A DNA stretch of 64,000 nt from assembly GCF_010725885.1 (NCBI RefSeq), contig NZ_AP022600.1:2046001-2110000 (forward strand), written 5' to 3'. Within the stretch, counting starts at the first letter, position 1. Every line of letters starts with the position of its first letter. The stretch comes from Mycolicibacterium tokaiense. GTDB taxonomy: Bacteria > Actinomycetota > Actinomycetes > Mycobacteriales > Mycobacteriaceae. The position numbers and the translations under genes are program-made. Positions 19,771 through 28,400 of the stretch are shown piece by piece. The notes below the pieces were generated by a model that worked only from the letters and a program-made list of their open reading frames with translations, was not told the DNA's origin and did no database searches.

Positions 19771-21213
19771 ATGACCGAGAAGATCGCAACCACGGACGGT
19801 GGGGCGCCGGTACCCAGCGTCGAACATTCGTTGTCCGTCGGCCCGGACGGCCCGCTGCTCCTGCAGGATCACTACCTCATCGAGCAAATGGCGAACTTCA
19901 ACCGGGAACGCATCCCGGAGCGCCAGCCGCACGCCAAGGGAGGCGGTGCGTTCGGACACTTCGAGGTCACCGCAGATGTCAGCAAGTACACCCGCGCGGC
20001 GTTCCTGCAGCCTGGCACCAAAACCGACACCCTGATTCGGTTCTCCACGGTGGCCGGCGAGCGGGGCAGCCCAGACACCTGGCGTGATCCCCGGGGTTTC
20101 TCGCTGAAGTTCTACACCTCCGAGGGCAACTTCGACATGGTGGGCAACAACACCCCGGTGTTCTTCCTGCGGGACCCGATGAAGTTCCAGAACTTCATCC
20201 GCAGCCAGAAGCGCATGCAGGCCACCAACTTGCGTGACCACCACATGCAGTGGGACTTCTGGACGCTGGTCCCGGAATCGGCCCACCAGGTGACCTGGCT
20301 GATGGGCGACCGCGGCATCCCCAAGACGTGGCGCAACATGAACGGTTACTCCAGCCACACCTACAGCTGGGTCAACGCCGAGGGCGAGATGTTCTGGGTG
20401 AAGTACCACTTCAAGACCGACCAGGGTGTGGACTTCCTGACCCAGGAGGACGCCGACCGCCTCGCCGGTGAGGACGGTGATTACCACCAGCGGGATCTGT
20501 ATACCTCTATTCAGGACGGCAACTTCCCGAGTTGGTCGCTGAAGGTGCAGATCATGCCGTTCGAGGAAGCCAAGACCTACCGCTTCAACCCCTTCGATCT
20601 GACCAAGGTGTGGCCGCACAGCGACTACCCGCTGATCGACGTCGGCAAGCTGGTCCTGGACCGCAACGTCACCGACTACCACGCCGAAATCGAGCAGGCG
20701 GCCTTCGAACCGAACAACATCGTGCCGGGCACCGGGCTCAGCCCGGACAAGATGTTGCTCGCCCGCGGCTTCTCCTACGCCGACGCCCACCGGGCCCGGC
20801 TGGGGGTCAACTACAAGCAGATCCCGGTCAACGAGCCGCACGTCGAGGTGAACAGCTACAGCAAGGACGGGGCGATGCGTATCCGCAACGTCACCGACCC
20901 GGTGTACGCCCCTAACTCGATGGGTGGCCCGGTGGCCGACGCCCGCCGCGCCGCCGAGGCGCACTGGGTGTCCGACGGTGACATGGTGCGCACCGCGTAC
21001 ACCCTGCGAGCCGAAGACGACGACTGGGGCCAGGCCGGCACGCTGGTCCGCGACGTTCTCGACGACGAACAGCGGGACCGACTGGCGCACAACATCATCG
21101 GCCACGTCTCGAAGGGAGTGCGGGAGCCGGTGCTGTCACGGGTGTTCGAATACTGGCACAATGTGGACCCCGACCTCGGCAAGAAGGTCGAAGACGGGGT
21201 GCGCAACGGCTAG
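19771..21213 (+). CDS. katA: Monofunctional haem catalase
   Basis: A 480-residue small-subunit (clade 3 length) catalase. Distal haem His in [13 protein letters not shown], distal Asn in [11 protein letters not shown], and the proximal haem Tyr in [17 protein letters not shown] are all present, so it should be active in dismutating hydrogen peroxide. The ATG 19771 is preceded by GAAGGGGA. It lies at the edge of the block inserted relative to the M. tuberculosis gene order and its TAG overlaps by 3-4 bases the stop of the convergent rpsR paralogue. Confidence 0.93.
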   Translation: MTEKIATTDGGAPVPSVEHSLSVGPDGPLLLQDHYLIEQMANFNRERIPERQPHAKGGGAFGHFEVTADVSKYTRAAFLQPGTKTDTLIRFSTVAGERGSPDTWRDPRGFSLKFYTSEGNFDMVGNNTPVFFLRDPMKFQNFIRSQKRMQATNLRDHHMQWDFWTLVPESAHQVTWLMGDRGIPKTWRNMNGYSSHTYSWVNAEGEMFWVKYHFKTDQGVDFLTQEDADRLAGEDGDYHQRDLYTSIQDGNFPSWSLKVQIMPFEEAKTYRFNPFDLTKVWPHSDYPLIDVGKLVLDRNVTDYHAEIEQAAFEPNNIVPGTGLSPDKMLLARGFSYADAHRARLGVNYKQIPVNEPHVEVNSYSKDGAMRIRNVTDPVYAPNSMGGPVADARRAAEAHWVSDGDMVRTAYTLRAEDDDWGQAGTLVRDVLDDEQRDRLAHNIIGHVSKGVREPVLSRVFEYWHNVDPDLGKKVEDGVRNG

Positions 21214-21455
21214 CGGTCCTGACCCGGGTAGGGCAGCAGCGCCATCTCGCGGGCGTTTTTGATGGCCGTGGCCACGTGGCGCTGCTGCTGCACCGTGAGA
21301 CCGGTGACGTTGCGCGAGCGGATCTTTCCCTTGTCCGAGATGAACACCCGCAGCGCGTTGGTGTCCTTGTAGTCTACGGTCTCCAGGCCCATGCTCTTGA
21401 GCAGATTCTTCTTGGGCCGCTTGGCATCTGGAGCGGGACGGGGACGGCGCGCCAT
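21210..21455 (-). CDS. rpsR2: 30S ribosomal protein S18, zinc-independent paralogue
   Basis: An 81-residue S18 ([17 protein letters not shown] start; [18 protein letters not shown] core; [18 protein letters not shown] end). It has no cysteine, so it is the C- form that replaces the zinc-binding S18 during zinc shortage. ATG 21455 shares its A with the rpsN stop (TGATG); a GTG one codon earlier is possible. It is the last gene of the four-gene C- operon rpmB-rpmG-rpsN-rpsR. Confidence 0.92.
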   Translation of the reverse strand: MARRPRPAPDAKRPKKNLLKSMGLETVDYKDTNALRVFISDKGKIRSRNVTGLTVQQQRHVATAIKNAREMALLPYPGQDR

Positions 21456-21760
21456 CACCAGCTCGACTTCCGGACGCCGGGCAGCTCGCCGCGGTGCGCC
21501 ATCTCGCGAACGCGAACCCGGGACAACCCGAACTTACGCAGATGTCCGCGCGGGCGGCCGTCGGCCGCATCCCGATTGCGGACCCGCACCGCGCTGGCAT
21601 CGCGAGGTTGACGCGCCAACTCGGCCTGAGCGGCGATCCGCTGCTCGACAGAACTGCTCGGAGACTTGATGATCCGCTTCAGCTCTGCACGCCGGTCGGC
21701 ATAGCGTGCGACGATTTCCCGGCGCAAGTCGTTCTTGACGATCTTCGATCGCTTGGCCAT
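21455..21760 (-). CDS. rpsN2: 30S ribosomal protein S14, zinc-independent paralogue
   Basis: A 101-residue S14 of the long type without the CxxC...CxxC zinc finger: [17 protein letters not shown] at the start, [20 protein letters not shown] at the end, and no cysteine at all. It is the C- paralogue that takes the place of the short zinc-binding S14 in 30S subunits when zinc is scarce. It starts one base after the rpmG stop in the same operon. Confidence 0.93.
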   Translation of the reverse strand: MAKRSKIVKNDLRREIVARYADRRAELKRIIKSPSSSVEQRIAAQAELARQPRDASAVRVRNRDAADGRPRGHLRKFGLSRVRVREMAHRGELPGVRKSSW

Positions 21761-21761
21761 C

Positions 21762-21932
21762 TCAGCGTTCCTCGCGGAAGTCGACGTGCTTGCGTACCAA
21801 GGGGTCGTACTTGCGCAGTACGAGCCGGTCCGGGTCGTTGCGGCGGTTCTTGCGGGTGACGTACGTGAAGCCCGTCCCTGCTGTTGACTTCAATTTGACG
21901 ATGGGCCGGATGTCGGTGCTCTTGGATGCCAT
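21762..21932 (-). CDS. rpmG1: 50S ribosomal protein L33, zinc-independent paralogue
   Basis: A 56-residue L33 starting [20 protein letters not shown] and continuing [16 protein letters not shown]. The cysteine pairs of zinc-binding L33 are absent. The ATG shares one base with the rpmB TGA (TGATG), so the four ribosomal genes are tightly coupled. Numbering of the symbol follows M. tuberculosis usage and is approximate. Confidence 0.92.
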   Translation of the reverse strand: MASKSTDIRPIVKLKSTAGTGFTYVTRKNRRNDPDRLVLRKYDPLVRKHVDFREER

Positions 21933-22168
21933 CAGATCTTCTGTCCTTCCTTGCGGAGTCGGGCGACCACGGCTTCGATGCCGTCGCGGTCGATGGTCTT
22001 CATGCCCTTGACGCTGACCCGCAGTCGTACATTTCGGCCTTCAGACGGCAGATAGTAGGTCTTCATCTGGATATTCGGTGACCAGCGCCGCTTTGTCCGC
22101 CGGTTCGAGTGCGAGACGTTGTTACCGAACCCCGGCGAGCGTCCGGTGACCTGACAGATCGCAGACAT
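21932..22168 (-). CDS. rpmB2: 50S ribosomal protein L28, zinc-independent paralogue
   Basis: A 78-residue L28 starting [20 protein letters not shown], then [19 protein letters not shown] and a C-terminal helix. Only one cysteine remains, so it lacks the CxxC zinc site. ATG 22168 has AGGAGGG 6 bases upstream; the open frame extends further but without a ribosome site and across a Zur-like box. First gene of the C- operon; divergent from the Mrf gene with two Zur-like boxes in between. Confidence 0.92.
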   Translation of the reverse strand: MSAICQVTGRSPGFGNNVSHSNRRTKRRWSPNIQMKTYYLPSEGRNVRLRVSVKGMKTIDRDGIEAVVARLRKEGQKI

Positions 22169-22182
22169 CAACACCCTCCTGA

Positions 22183-22197
22183 TGAAAATCGTTTTCG
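22183..22197. promoter_or_regulatory. Zur-like box 1
   Basis: TGAAAATCGTTTTCG contains perfect arms GAAAA and TTTTC about a 3-base centre, matching the mycobacterial Zur operator form TGAAAAT(N)ATTTTCA. It lies 15 bases before the rpmB ATG, downstream of a TACAGT-like -10 on the minus strand, so a bound repressor would block that operon. Confidence 0.7.
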
Positions 22198-22237
22198 ACA
22201 AGTGCCGTGACGCACTGTAGCGTGAACATCGGCTAGA

Positions 22238-22252
22238 TGAAAATGATTCCCG
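22238..22252. promoter_or_regulatory. Zur-like box 2
   Basis: TGAAAATGATTCCCG has a perfect left half (GAAAATGATT) and a degraded right arm. It lies 15 bases before the Mrf ATG, mirroring the position of box 1, so each divergent transcript may have its own operator. Confidence 0.55.
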
Positions 22253-22266
22253 ATAGTGGAGGTGCG

Positions 22267-23448
22267 ATGCGTACGCCGGTAGTGCTGGTCGCGGGCCTGG
22301 GGGACACCGATGCGACCTCGGAAGTGCTGGCCCATCAGCCGGGAACGCTGCTGATCCGGCATCGCTTCGACGGCCATGTGGTCCGTCGCAGCCTGACGAC
22401 CTCTCAGCACCTCACTGCTGAGGTGGCTTTGGAGCTGGCGCACGGGTGCGTCGCCTGCACCATCCGTAACGATCTGCTGATCCTGCTGCGCCGTGTGCAC
22501 CGCCGAGACGACGTGACCCGCATCGTGGTGGCGCTGCCGTCGGAGATGGAGCCCGAACCGGTGTGCTTCGCGATCAACCGGGTCCCGGTGCGCGTCGGCC
22601 CGGGTTACATCGACGGACCCGCCGCCCGCGATGTCCGGATCCACGCGGTGGTGGTGTGCGTCGACGCCGACAGTTGGCTGGCCACGGCGCTGGGTGACGA
22701 GGAACTGCCCGACGGGCGCACCGCAGCACAAGTGGCGGTGTGCCAGGCCGAGTTCGCCGACGTGCTGGTGGTACCGCGGCCGCAGCCGGTGGAACTCGCG
22801 GTGCTGCGCCGCCTGGCCCCGCGGGCACGGATCACCGCCGATGCTGACCGGGTGGAGATGGCTTTGGCGAACCTGGAGCCCGACGCCCGGCGCGGACGCA
22901 GCGACCACCCGCACGGACCGTTGCTGGCCGGGCAGCCTCCGCTGGCTGCAGACGGCCCGGTGAAGCTGGTGGAGTTCAGTGCCCGGCGTCCGTTCCACCC
23001 TGCCCGGTTGCACGAGGCACTGGACCGGCTGCTCGACGGCGTCGTTCGGGCCCGCGGGCGGTTGTGGCTGGCGAGTCGGTCCGAGCACGCCATGTATCTC
23101 GAGTCCGCCGGTGGGGGACTGCGGGTGAGCAATGCCGGGAAGTGGCTGGCCGCAATGACATCGGGGGAGATGGCCTACGTGGATCCGGAGCGACGGGCGC
23201 TGGCGGATCTGATGTGGGAGCACCGCTTCGGTGACCGCCACACCTCGATGGCGGTACTGGTGTGCGGCGCCGACCCCGCCGAGATCTCGGCCGCCCTGCA
23301 CCATGCCCTTCTCACCGACGACGAGATGAACCGGCCCAATGGCTGGGCCGAGTATCCCGATCCGTTCGGCGACTGGCACACCGAACCCTGCACGGCCGCA
23401 GACGATCTCGCCACCGAAAGCACCCACTCAGTCGAAGGAGACCGATGA
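22267..23448 (+). CDS. mrf: CobW/G3E-like protein, ribosome-hibernation recruitment factor Mrf-like
   Basis: About 393 residues from ATG 22267, which has GGAGG 5 bases upstream. The N-terminus [18 protein letters not shown] replaces the normal G3E P-loop (GxxGxGKT), so GTP binding is doubtful. CobW-like [12 protein letters not shown] keeps a CxxC in place of the GCxCC metal motif. The C-terminal part (from about 240) is the CobW C-terminal domain. The gene position next to C- ribosomal genes is that of M. smegmatis Mrf and M. tuberculosis Rv0106, which in zinc starvation recruits hibernation factor Mpy to C- ribosomes. Zur control is likely. Confidence 0.82.
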   Translation: MRTPVVLVAGLGDTDATSEVLAHQPGTLLIRHRFDGHVVRRSLTTSQHLTAEVALELAHGCVACTIRNDLLILLRRVHRRDDVTRIVVALPSEMEPEPVCFAINRVPVRVGPGYIDGPAARDVRIHAVVVCVDADSWLATALGDEELPDGRTAAQVAVCQAEFADVLVVPRPQPVELAVLRRLAPRARITADADRVEMALANLEPDARRGRSDHPHGPLLAGQPPLAADGPVKLVEFSARRPFHPARLHEALDRLLDGVVRARGRLWLASRSEHAMYLESAGGGLRVSNAGKWLAAMTSGEMAYVDPERRALADLMWEHRFGDRHTSMAVLVCGADPAEISAALHHALLTDDEMNRPNGWAEYPDPFGDWHTEPCTAADDLATESTHSVEGDR

Positions 23449-23711
23449 AACCCGACATCCACCCCGACTACCACCCGGTGGTGTTCCAGGACGCCACCAC
23501 CGGCAAGACCTTCCTGACCCGCTCCACGATCACCAGTGACCGGACCATCGACTGGGAGGGCCAGACCTACCCCCTAGTGATGGTCGACGTCACCGCCGAC
23601 TCACACCCCTTCTGGACGGGTGGCAACCGGATCCTCGACAAGGCGGGTCAGGTGGAGAAGTTCCGTAAGCGGTACGGCGACGGTGGGCGTCAGTACACGT
23701 CGCGCACGTAA
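23445..23711 (+). CDS. rpmE2: 50S ribosomal protein L31 type B, zinc-independent
   Basis: An 88-residue L31 starting [20 protein letters not shown], with the type-B motif [21 protein letters not shown]. The zinc cysteines of L31 type A are absent. GAAGGAG precedes the ATG, which overlaps the Mrf TGA as ATGA, so L31 rises together with Mrf. Its last 22 bases overlap the 3' end of the convergent diflavin reductase gene, out of frame. Confidence 0.93.
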   Translation: MKPDIHPDYHPVVFQDATTGKTFLTRSTITSDRTIDWEGQTYPLVMVDVTADSHPFWTGGNRILDKAGQVEKFRKRYGDGGRQYTSRT

Positions 23712-25429
23712 CGCTTCTCGCGTTTGAGGTCGTTGACGTACTCGGTGGTCTGTTCGGTGCCCATCGCCCCGTGCTCGGCCACGATGTCGTGCAGGGCCTT
23801 GTCCACGTCCTTGGCCATCCGGGTTGCGTCACCGCAGACGTAGAAATGCCCGCCGTTCTGCAACCAGGCGAACAGGTCCGCGCCGTGCTCGTGCATGCGG
23901 TGCTGGACGTAGACCTTGCGGGCCTGATCCCGGGAGAAGGCCAGATCCAGGCGATCGAGCAGCCCCGAGGAGTGCCAACTCGCCAGCTCGTCGGCATAGA
24001 TGTAGTCGTGCTCGCGGTGCTGGTCGCCGAAGAACAGCCAGTTGTCACCACCGGCCCCGCGTCGCTCGCGCTCCTGCAGGAACGCGCGGAACGGGGCGAT
24101 GCCGGTGCCGGGGCCCACCATGATCATCGGGGTGTTGTCATCGGCCGGCACCCGGAACGACTTGTTGGGCTGCAGGAAGATCTTCGCGGTGGCGCCCCGG
24201 TCGGCCAGGAAGGTCGAACACACCCCGCCGCGTGAGCGACCCGCGCTCTGGTAGCGCACCGCCGCGACGGTCAGATGGATGCTGTCGGGGTGGGCCAGCG
24301 AGCTCGACGAGATCGAATAGGCCCGATGCTGGAGGGGTTTGAGCAACCCGATGAACTCCTCGATGCTCAGCTGGTCGCCGCCGATACGCAGGATGTCGAG
24401 GATGTCCTTGCCCCACAGCCAGCGATCCAGCGTCTCCTTCACGCCGCCGCGCAGTACATAGGAGAATTCCTCGTTCTCGGCGCGGCTCTCCACCTCACCG
24501 AGGAGATCCTTCGACGGCGCGCTGATCTCATATCGATGCCCGAGAAGTTCGCCGAGAGGCTCGCCGTCCACCAGGGTGTCGACGGACACCCGGAAGTGAT
24601 CGGCGATGGCCTCCACCAGAGCGGGGTCGTTCTCGGGGATAACGGCCAGCGCATCGCCGGCCTCGTAGGTGATGCCGCTGTCGGCCAAGGCGAACTCGAA
24701 GTGCCGGATCTCCTTGTCCGACTGGGCACCCGAGAGCAGCCGGTTGACCGCCACCTCGGCGGGGAAGGGATGCTTGCGCGTCCAGCCGGAGCGGGCGGCG
24801 ATGCTGGGCGGCGGTGTCGCGGGCGTACCGCTGGCGCCGGTGAGGCTCACCAGGCTGCCCACTGCCGACTGCACCCATTCGGCGGCCGGCGCCTCGTAGT
24901 CGATGTCGCAGTCGACGCGGCCCACCAGCCGATTCGCGCCGAGCTGCTCGAGCCGGGTGTCGAACAGCTTGCCGGCCTGGCAGAACCCGTCATAGCTGGT
25001 GTCGCCGAGAGCGAGCACGCTGTAGGAGACCCCCTCCAGCCGCGGCGCCGTGCTGGCAGACAGTGCCTCCCAGAACAATTCGGCGTTGTCGGGCATCTCG
25101 CCCTCACCGTAGGTGGACGTGACGATCAGCACGTGGTTGAGCCCGGCGAACTCGTCGAGTTCGATCTCGTCGAGCCCGCTGACCGTGACGTCGAAACCCT
25201 GCAGCCGGGCGGCAGCCGCGGCGTCGTTGGCCACTCCTTCGGCGTTGCCGGTCTGCGTGCCGTAGAGGATGCGCAGCGGCGGCCGCGGCGCGTCGGAGTC
25301 CGCGGCGACCGGGGGCGGCGCCGTCATGTTCATGGCGACCCGGGAGTGCAGGCCGGCCAGGAACCCCGAGATCCAGGCGCGCTGGTCCTCGTTGAACGGC
25401 GCGTCTTCGGGGATGTAGGCGATTTTCAT
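23690..25429 (-). CDS. CysJ-like NADPH diflavin reductase
   Basis: A 579-residue diflavin reductase. Residues 1-35 form a helical lead ([17 protein letters not shown], as in CysJ); 50-200 is a flavodoxin domain with [16 protein letters not shown] for FMN phosphate and [12 protein letters not shown]; 225-430 is the FAD/linker domain ([13 protein letters not shown]); 440-579 is the NADPH domain ([27 protein letters not shown], aromatic end RDVY). Family members pass electrons from NADPH to sulfite reductase haemoprotein, P450 or similar. No cysI or nitrite reductase gene is present; instead it is translationally coupled (ATGA) to the GltB-like gene upstream, where no GltD is found. It may be the electron donor to that protein (inference). 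Confidence 0.85.
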   Translation of the reverse strand: MKIAYIPEDAPFNEDQRAWISGFLAGLHSRVAMNMTAPPPVAADSDAPRPPLRILYGTQTGNAEGVANDAAAAARLQGFDVTVSGLDEIELDEFAGLNHVLIVTSTYGEGEMPDNAELFWEALSASTAPRLEGVSYSVLALGDTSYDGFCQAGKLFDTRLEQLGANRLVGRVDCDIDYEAPAAEWVQSAVGSLVSLTGASGTPATPPPSIAARSGWTRKHPFPAEVAVNRLLSGAQSDKEIRHFEFALADSGITYEAGDALAVIPENDPALVEAIADHFRVSVDTLVDGEPLGELLGHRYEISAPSKDLLGEVESRAENEEFSYVLRGGVKETLDRWLWGKDILDILRIGGDQLSIEEFIGLLKPLQHRAYSISSSSLAHPDSIHLTVAAVRYQSAGRSRGGVCSTFLADRGATAKIFLQPNKSFRVPADDNTPMIMVGPGTGIAPFRAFLQERERRGAGGDNWLFFGDQHREHDYIYADELASWHSSGLLDRLDLAFSRDQARKVYVQHRMHEHGADLFAWLQNGGHFYVCGDATRMAKDVDKALHDIVAEHGAMGTEQTTEYVNDLKREKRYVRDVY

Positions 25430-28400
25430 GGGACTTTCACCGGGGTCTGCGCCGACGTCTCGGGAGTCAGACCCGCGGCGACGGTCGGAATCGTCTTGCA
25501 CGCGAACAGTTCTTCGAACGACGGCAGCCGGCCGATCCTGTCGACGTTCTTGGCGCTCTGGTGCAGGATCCAGCCGTAAGTGCCGGGGCTGTCCATCGAC
25601 AGGACGTTGCGCTGCGCCAGTGCCTCTTTGTAGTCGGTGATGCGTTTGTTGGCGATCAGCACCGCGAGATCCTCGTCGGGGAAGATCTCGATGGCTTCCC
25701 GCGCGTACCGCTGCAACTTGTTCACCAGGAAGAAATCCTCGGTGAGCACCAGGTTGCGCACCGCCTTGCCGATGCGTGGATCGGTGACGTCCGTGACTCC
25801 GGGGGTGCGCGTCAGCGCGAGCTGCTGGGCCATGTTCAGCACTGTGTAGGTGTTCAGCAGCGCGAACATCTCCTCGGTGTCGGTGTCCCCGTAACCGGGC
25901 ACCGACCCGCCGTGCACCAGCGTCTGATCCCGGTAGGAGCGCTTGAACTTGTGCACCTGGTAGCCCGCCAACGCGGTGGCCAACTCGTCGAGCAGTTCCT
26001 TGCGGGTCTTGGCCGCCAGGATGGCGTCGGCGTCCTGGTACTGCAGCAGCGCCCGTGGCATCACGAACACGACGTGCTGACGGGTGGTGGACCAGCCCTG
26101 CAACAGTGCCCGCGCCTTCTCCGATCCGGTGGCCTCGGCGTGCCACTCCAACAGTGTGCGCGCGGCGACCTCGTGGAACGCTGCGTCGCTGATCGGAGCC
26201 AGCACCACCGAATCGGCGCTGACCTTGCTCGCCAGTTCACCGGCTGGGTCGTACTGGTACAGGAAGCCGCCGCTCATGCCGTTGGCGACACCCTTGCCGA
26301 ACCCGCCGATGTTGAACACCGCACCGTTGGTCATGTACTCGCAGAGGAACTCGCCCACGCCCTCGACCACCGCCGTCGCGCCGGAGTTGCGGACAGCGAA
26401 GCGGTCGCCGGCCTCACCCTCGACGAACAACCTGCCGCCGGAAGCTCCGAAAAGTGCGAAGTTGCCCACCAGGACGTTGCCGCCCGGCGTCTGCGCTCCG
26501 CCGCCGGGAGAGCGCACCGTGATGGTGCCGCCGCTGGCACTTTTGCCCACCCCGTCGTTGCAGGTTCCGGTGTGCGTCATGGCCATTCCGTCGTTGCAGA
26601 ATGCGCCGTAGCTCTGTCCCGCCGATCCGGTGGTGGTGATGACCACGCTCTCCGGGGCCAGGTAACGCCGGCCGCGTTCATCGGTGCATACCGACGACCC
26701 CTGTGCTCCCTCGTGATTGAGCATTCGCTCGATGTCGATGGCCAGCTGCCCGCCCACACTCTTGTCGCCGTTGGTCAGCGCTATCGCGGGGTACTGCACC
26801 CCGTCGAGCGAGAGTCCGTGCAACAGCTCGTCGTCGACCCGGTAGTCCTTCTCCATGTAGATGGGGTTCTCGACGACGAACTCGTCGACCACCGCCAACA
26901 TCGCCCGCAGGTCCAGACGTCCGATGCTGGAGGGGTGTTCGAGCAGGTGCAGCAGGTCGCTGCGACCGCGGGCGGCGCGCAGCGACGGCAGTCCGAGGGT
27001 GGCCAGGATCTCGCGCACCTCGTGGGAGATGTTGAGCAGGTACTGCGCCAGCGCCCGCGGATCACCTTCGAACACCTCGGCGTTGGTGGTGAGGCCGGCG
27101 GGGCACTTGATGTTGCAGTTCTTGGCCATGACGCACTTGAGCATCATCAGCGCGGTGGTGCCGAATTCGTAGCTGTCGGCGCCCAGCAGGGCGGATTTGA
27201 CGACGTCGCCGGCGGTCTGGTGCGCGCCCGAGCAGCGCAGCACGACCTTTTGCCGGATTCCGTTGGCGCACAGAGCCTGGTGCACCTCGGCGACGCCGAT
27301 CTCGGCCGAACGTCCGGCGTACTTGAGGCTGGTGACCGCCGCGGCTCCGGTGCCGCCGGTGTTCCCGGCGACGTTGATGACGTCGGCGCCGGCCTTGGCG
27401 ACGCCGACGGCGATGGTGCCGATGCCCTCCGAGGACACCAGCTTCACGATGACCCGCACCCGGGCGGCCTTGCAGTCGTGGATCAGCTGGGCCAGGTCCT
27501 CGATGGAGTACGTGTCGTGGTGCGGCGGCGGCGAGACCAGCTCGACACCGGGGGTGCCGCCGCGGGCAGCGGCGATCTGCACGGTCACCTTGGGCGCCGG
27601 AAGCTGGCCTCCCTCACCGGGTTTGGCGCCCTGGCCGATCTTGATCTCGAGTTCCTGCAGCATGGGGTCGGCCAGGTAACCCGCCCACACCCCGAAGCGG
27701 CCTGAGGCGAACTGCTTGATCCGGGAGCCGCGGATGGTGCCGTAGCGGGTGATGTGCTCACCGCCTTCACCGCAGTTCGACAGTCCGCCCACCATGTTGG
27801 TGCCGTGTGCCACCGCCTCGTGGGCCGGCGCCACCAGCGCACCGTGGCTCATGGCCCCCGATGCCAGAGTGGCCGCGATCTCGTTGGCCGGCTGGATATC
27901 CGAGAGCGGAATGGAGTCCGGCGCGGTGCGCAGGCGGCGCAGATAGGCCGCAGCCGACCCGGTGGCGCGGATCCGCAGGCTGTCGCCGATCACGGCACTG
28001 TCGGCGATGTCGTCGGCGAAACGGTCTGCCAGGGACTGGGCCAGCGCCTCGAGTCGCTGGGGGCCGTGGCTCAACCGCAGGGTGAACTCGTCGCCGTCGG
28101 CGTCGCACGTCAGCCCGCGCACCAGGAAGCTGTTGTTGCCGAACCGGGCGAACTGCCCCATCTCCGAGGTGAACTCGTCGGCGGTGTGCAGGAAGTTCAC
28201 ATCGGCGGGCAGCGCCAGCACATCGCGCAGCGCGGCCGGGCGCCGCGTGCGTTCGGCGTTCATCGCGAAGACGAAGGCGCGGTAACCGGGGGTGATGTCG
28301 AAGCTGTTGATGGCCCGGGGGGTCAGCTCGGAGAAGCTGTTGTTGCGGTAGGCCTGGTCATCGAGTCCGAAGGCGCCTTCGAGTTGGTGCAGCGGCAGAC

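Noticed and set aside
23690..25429. Assignment of the diflavin gene as cysJ of sulfite reductase
   Set aside because: No cysI or sulfur-assimilation gene is nearby and it is coupled to a glutamate synthase gene; the family call is kept but not the sulfite role.
25430..26146. N-terminal extension of the diflavin reductase frame into the GltB-like gene
   Set aside because: The added residues are an out-of-frame reading of GltB; the natural start is ATG 25429, overlapping the GltB stop.
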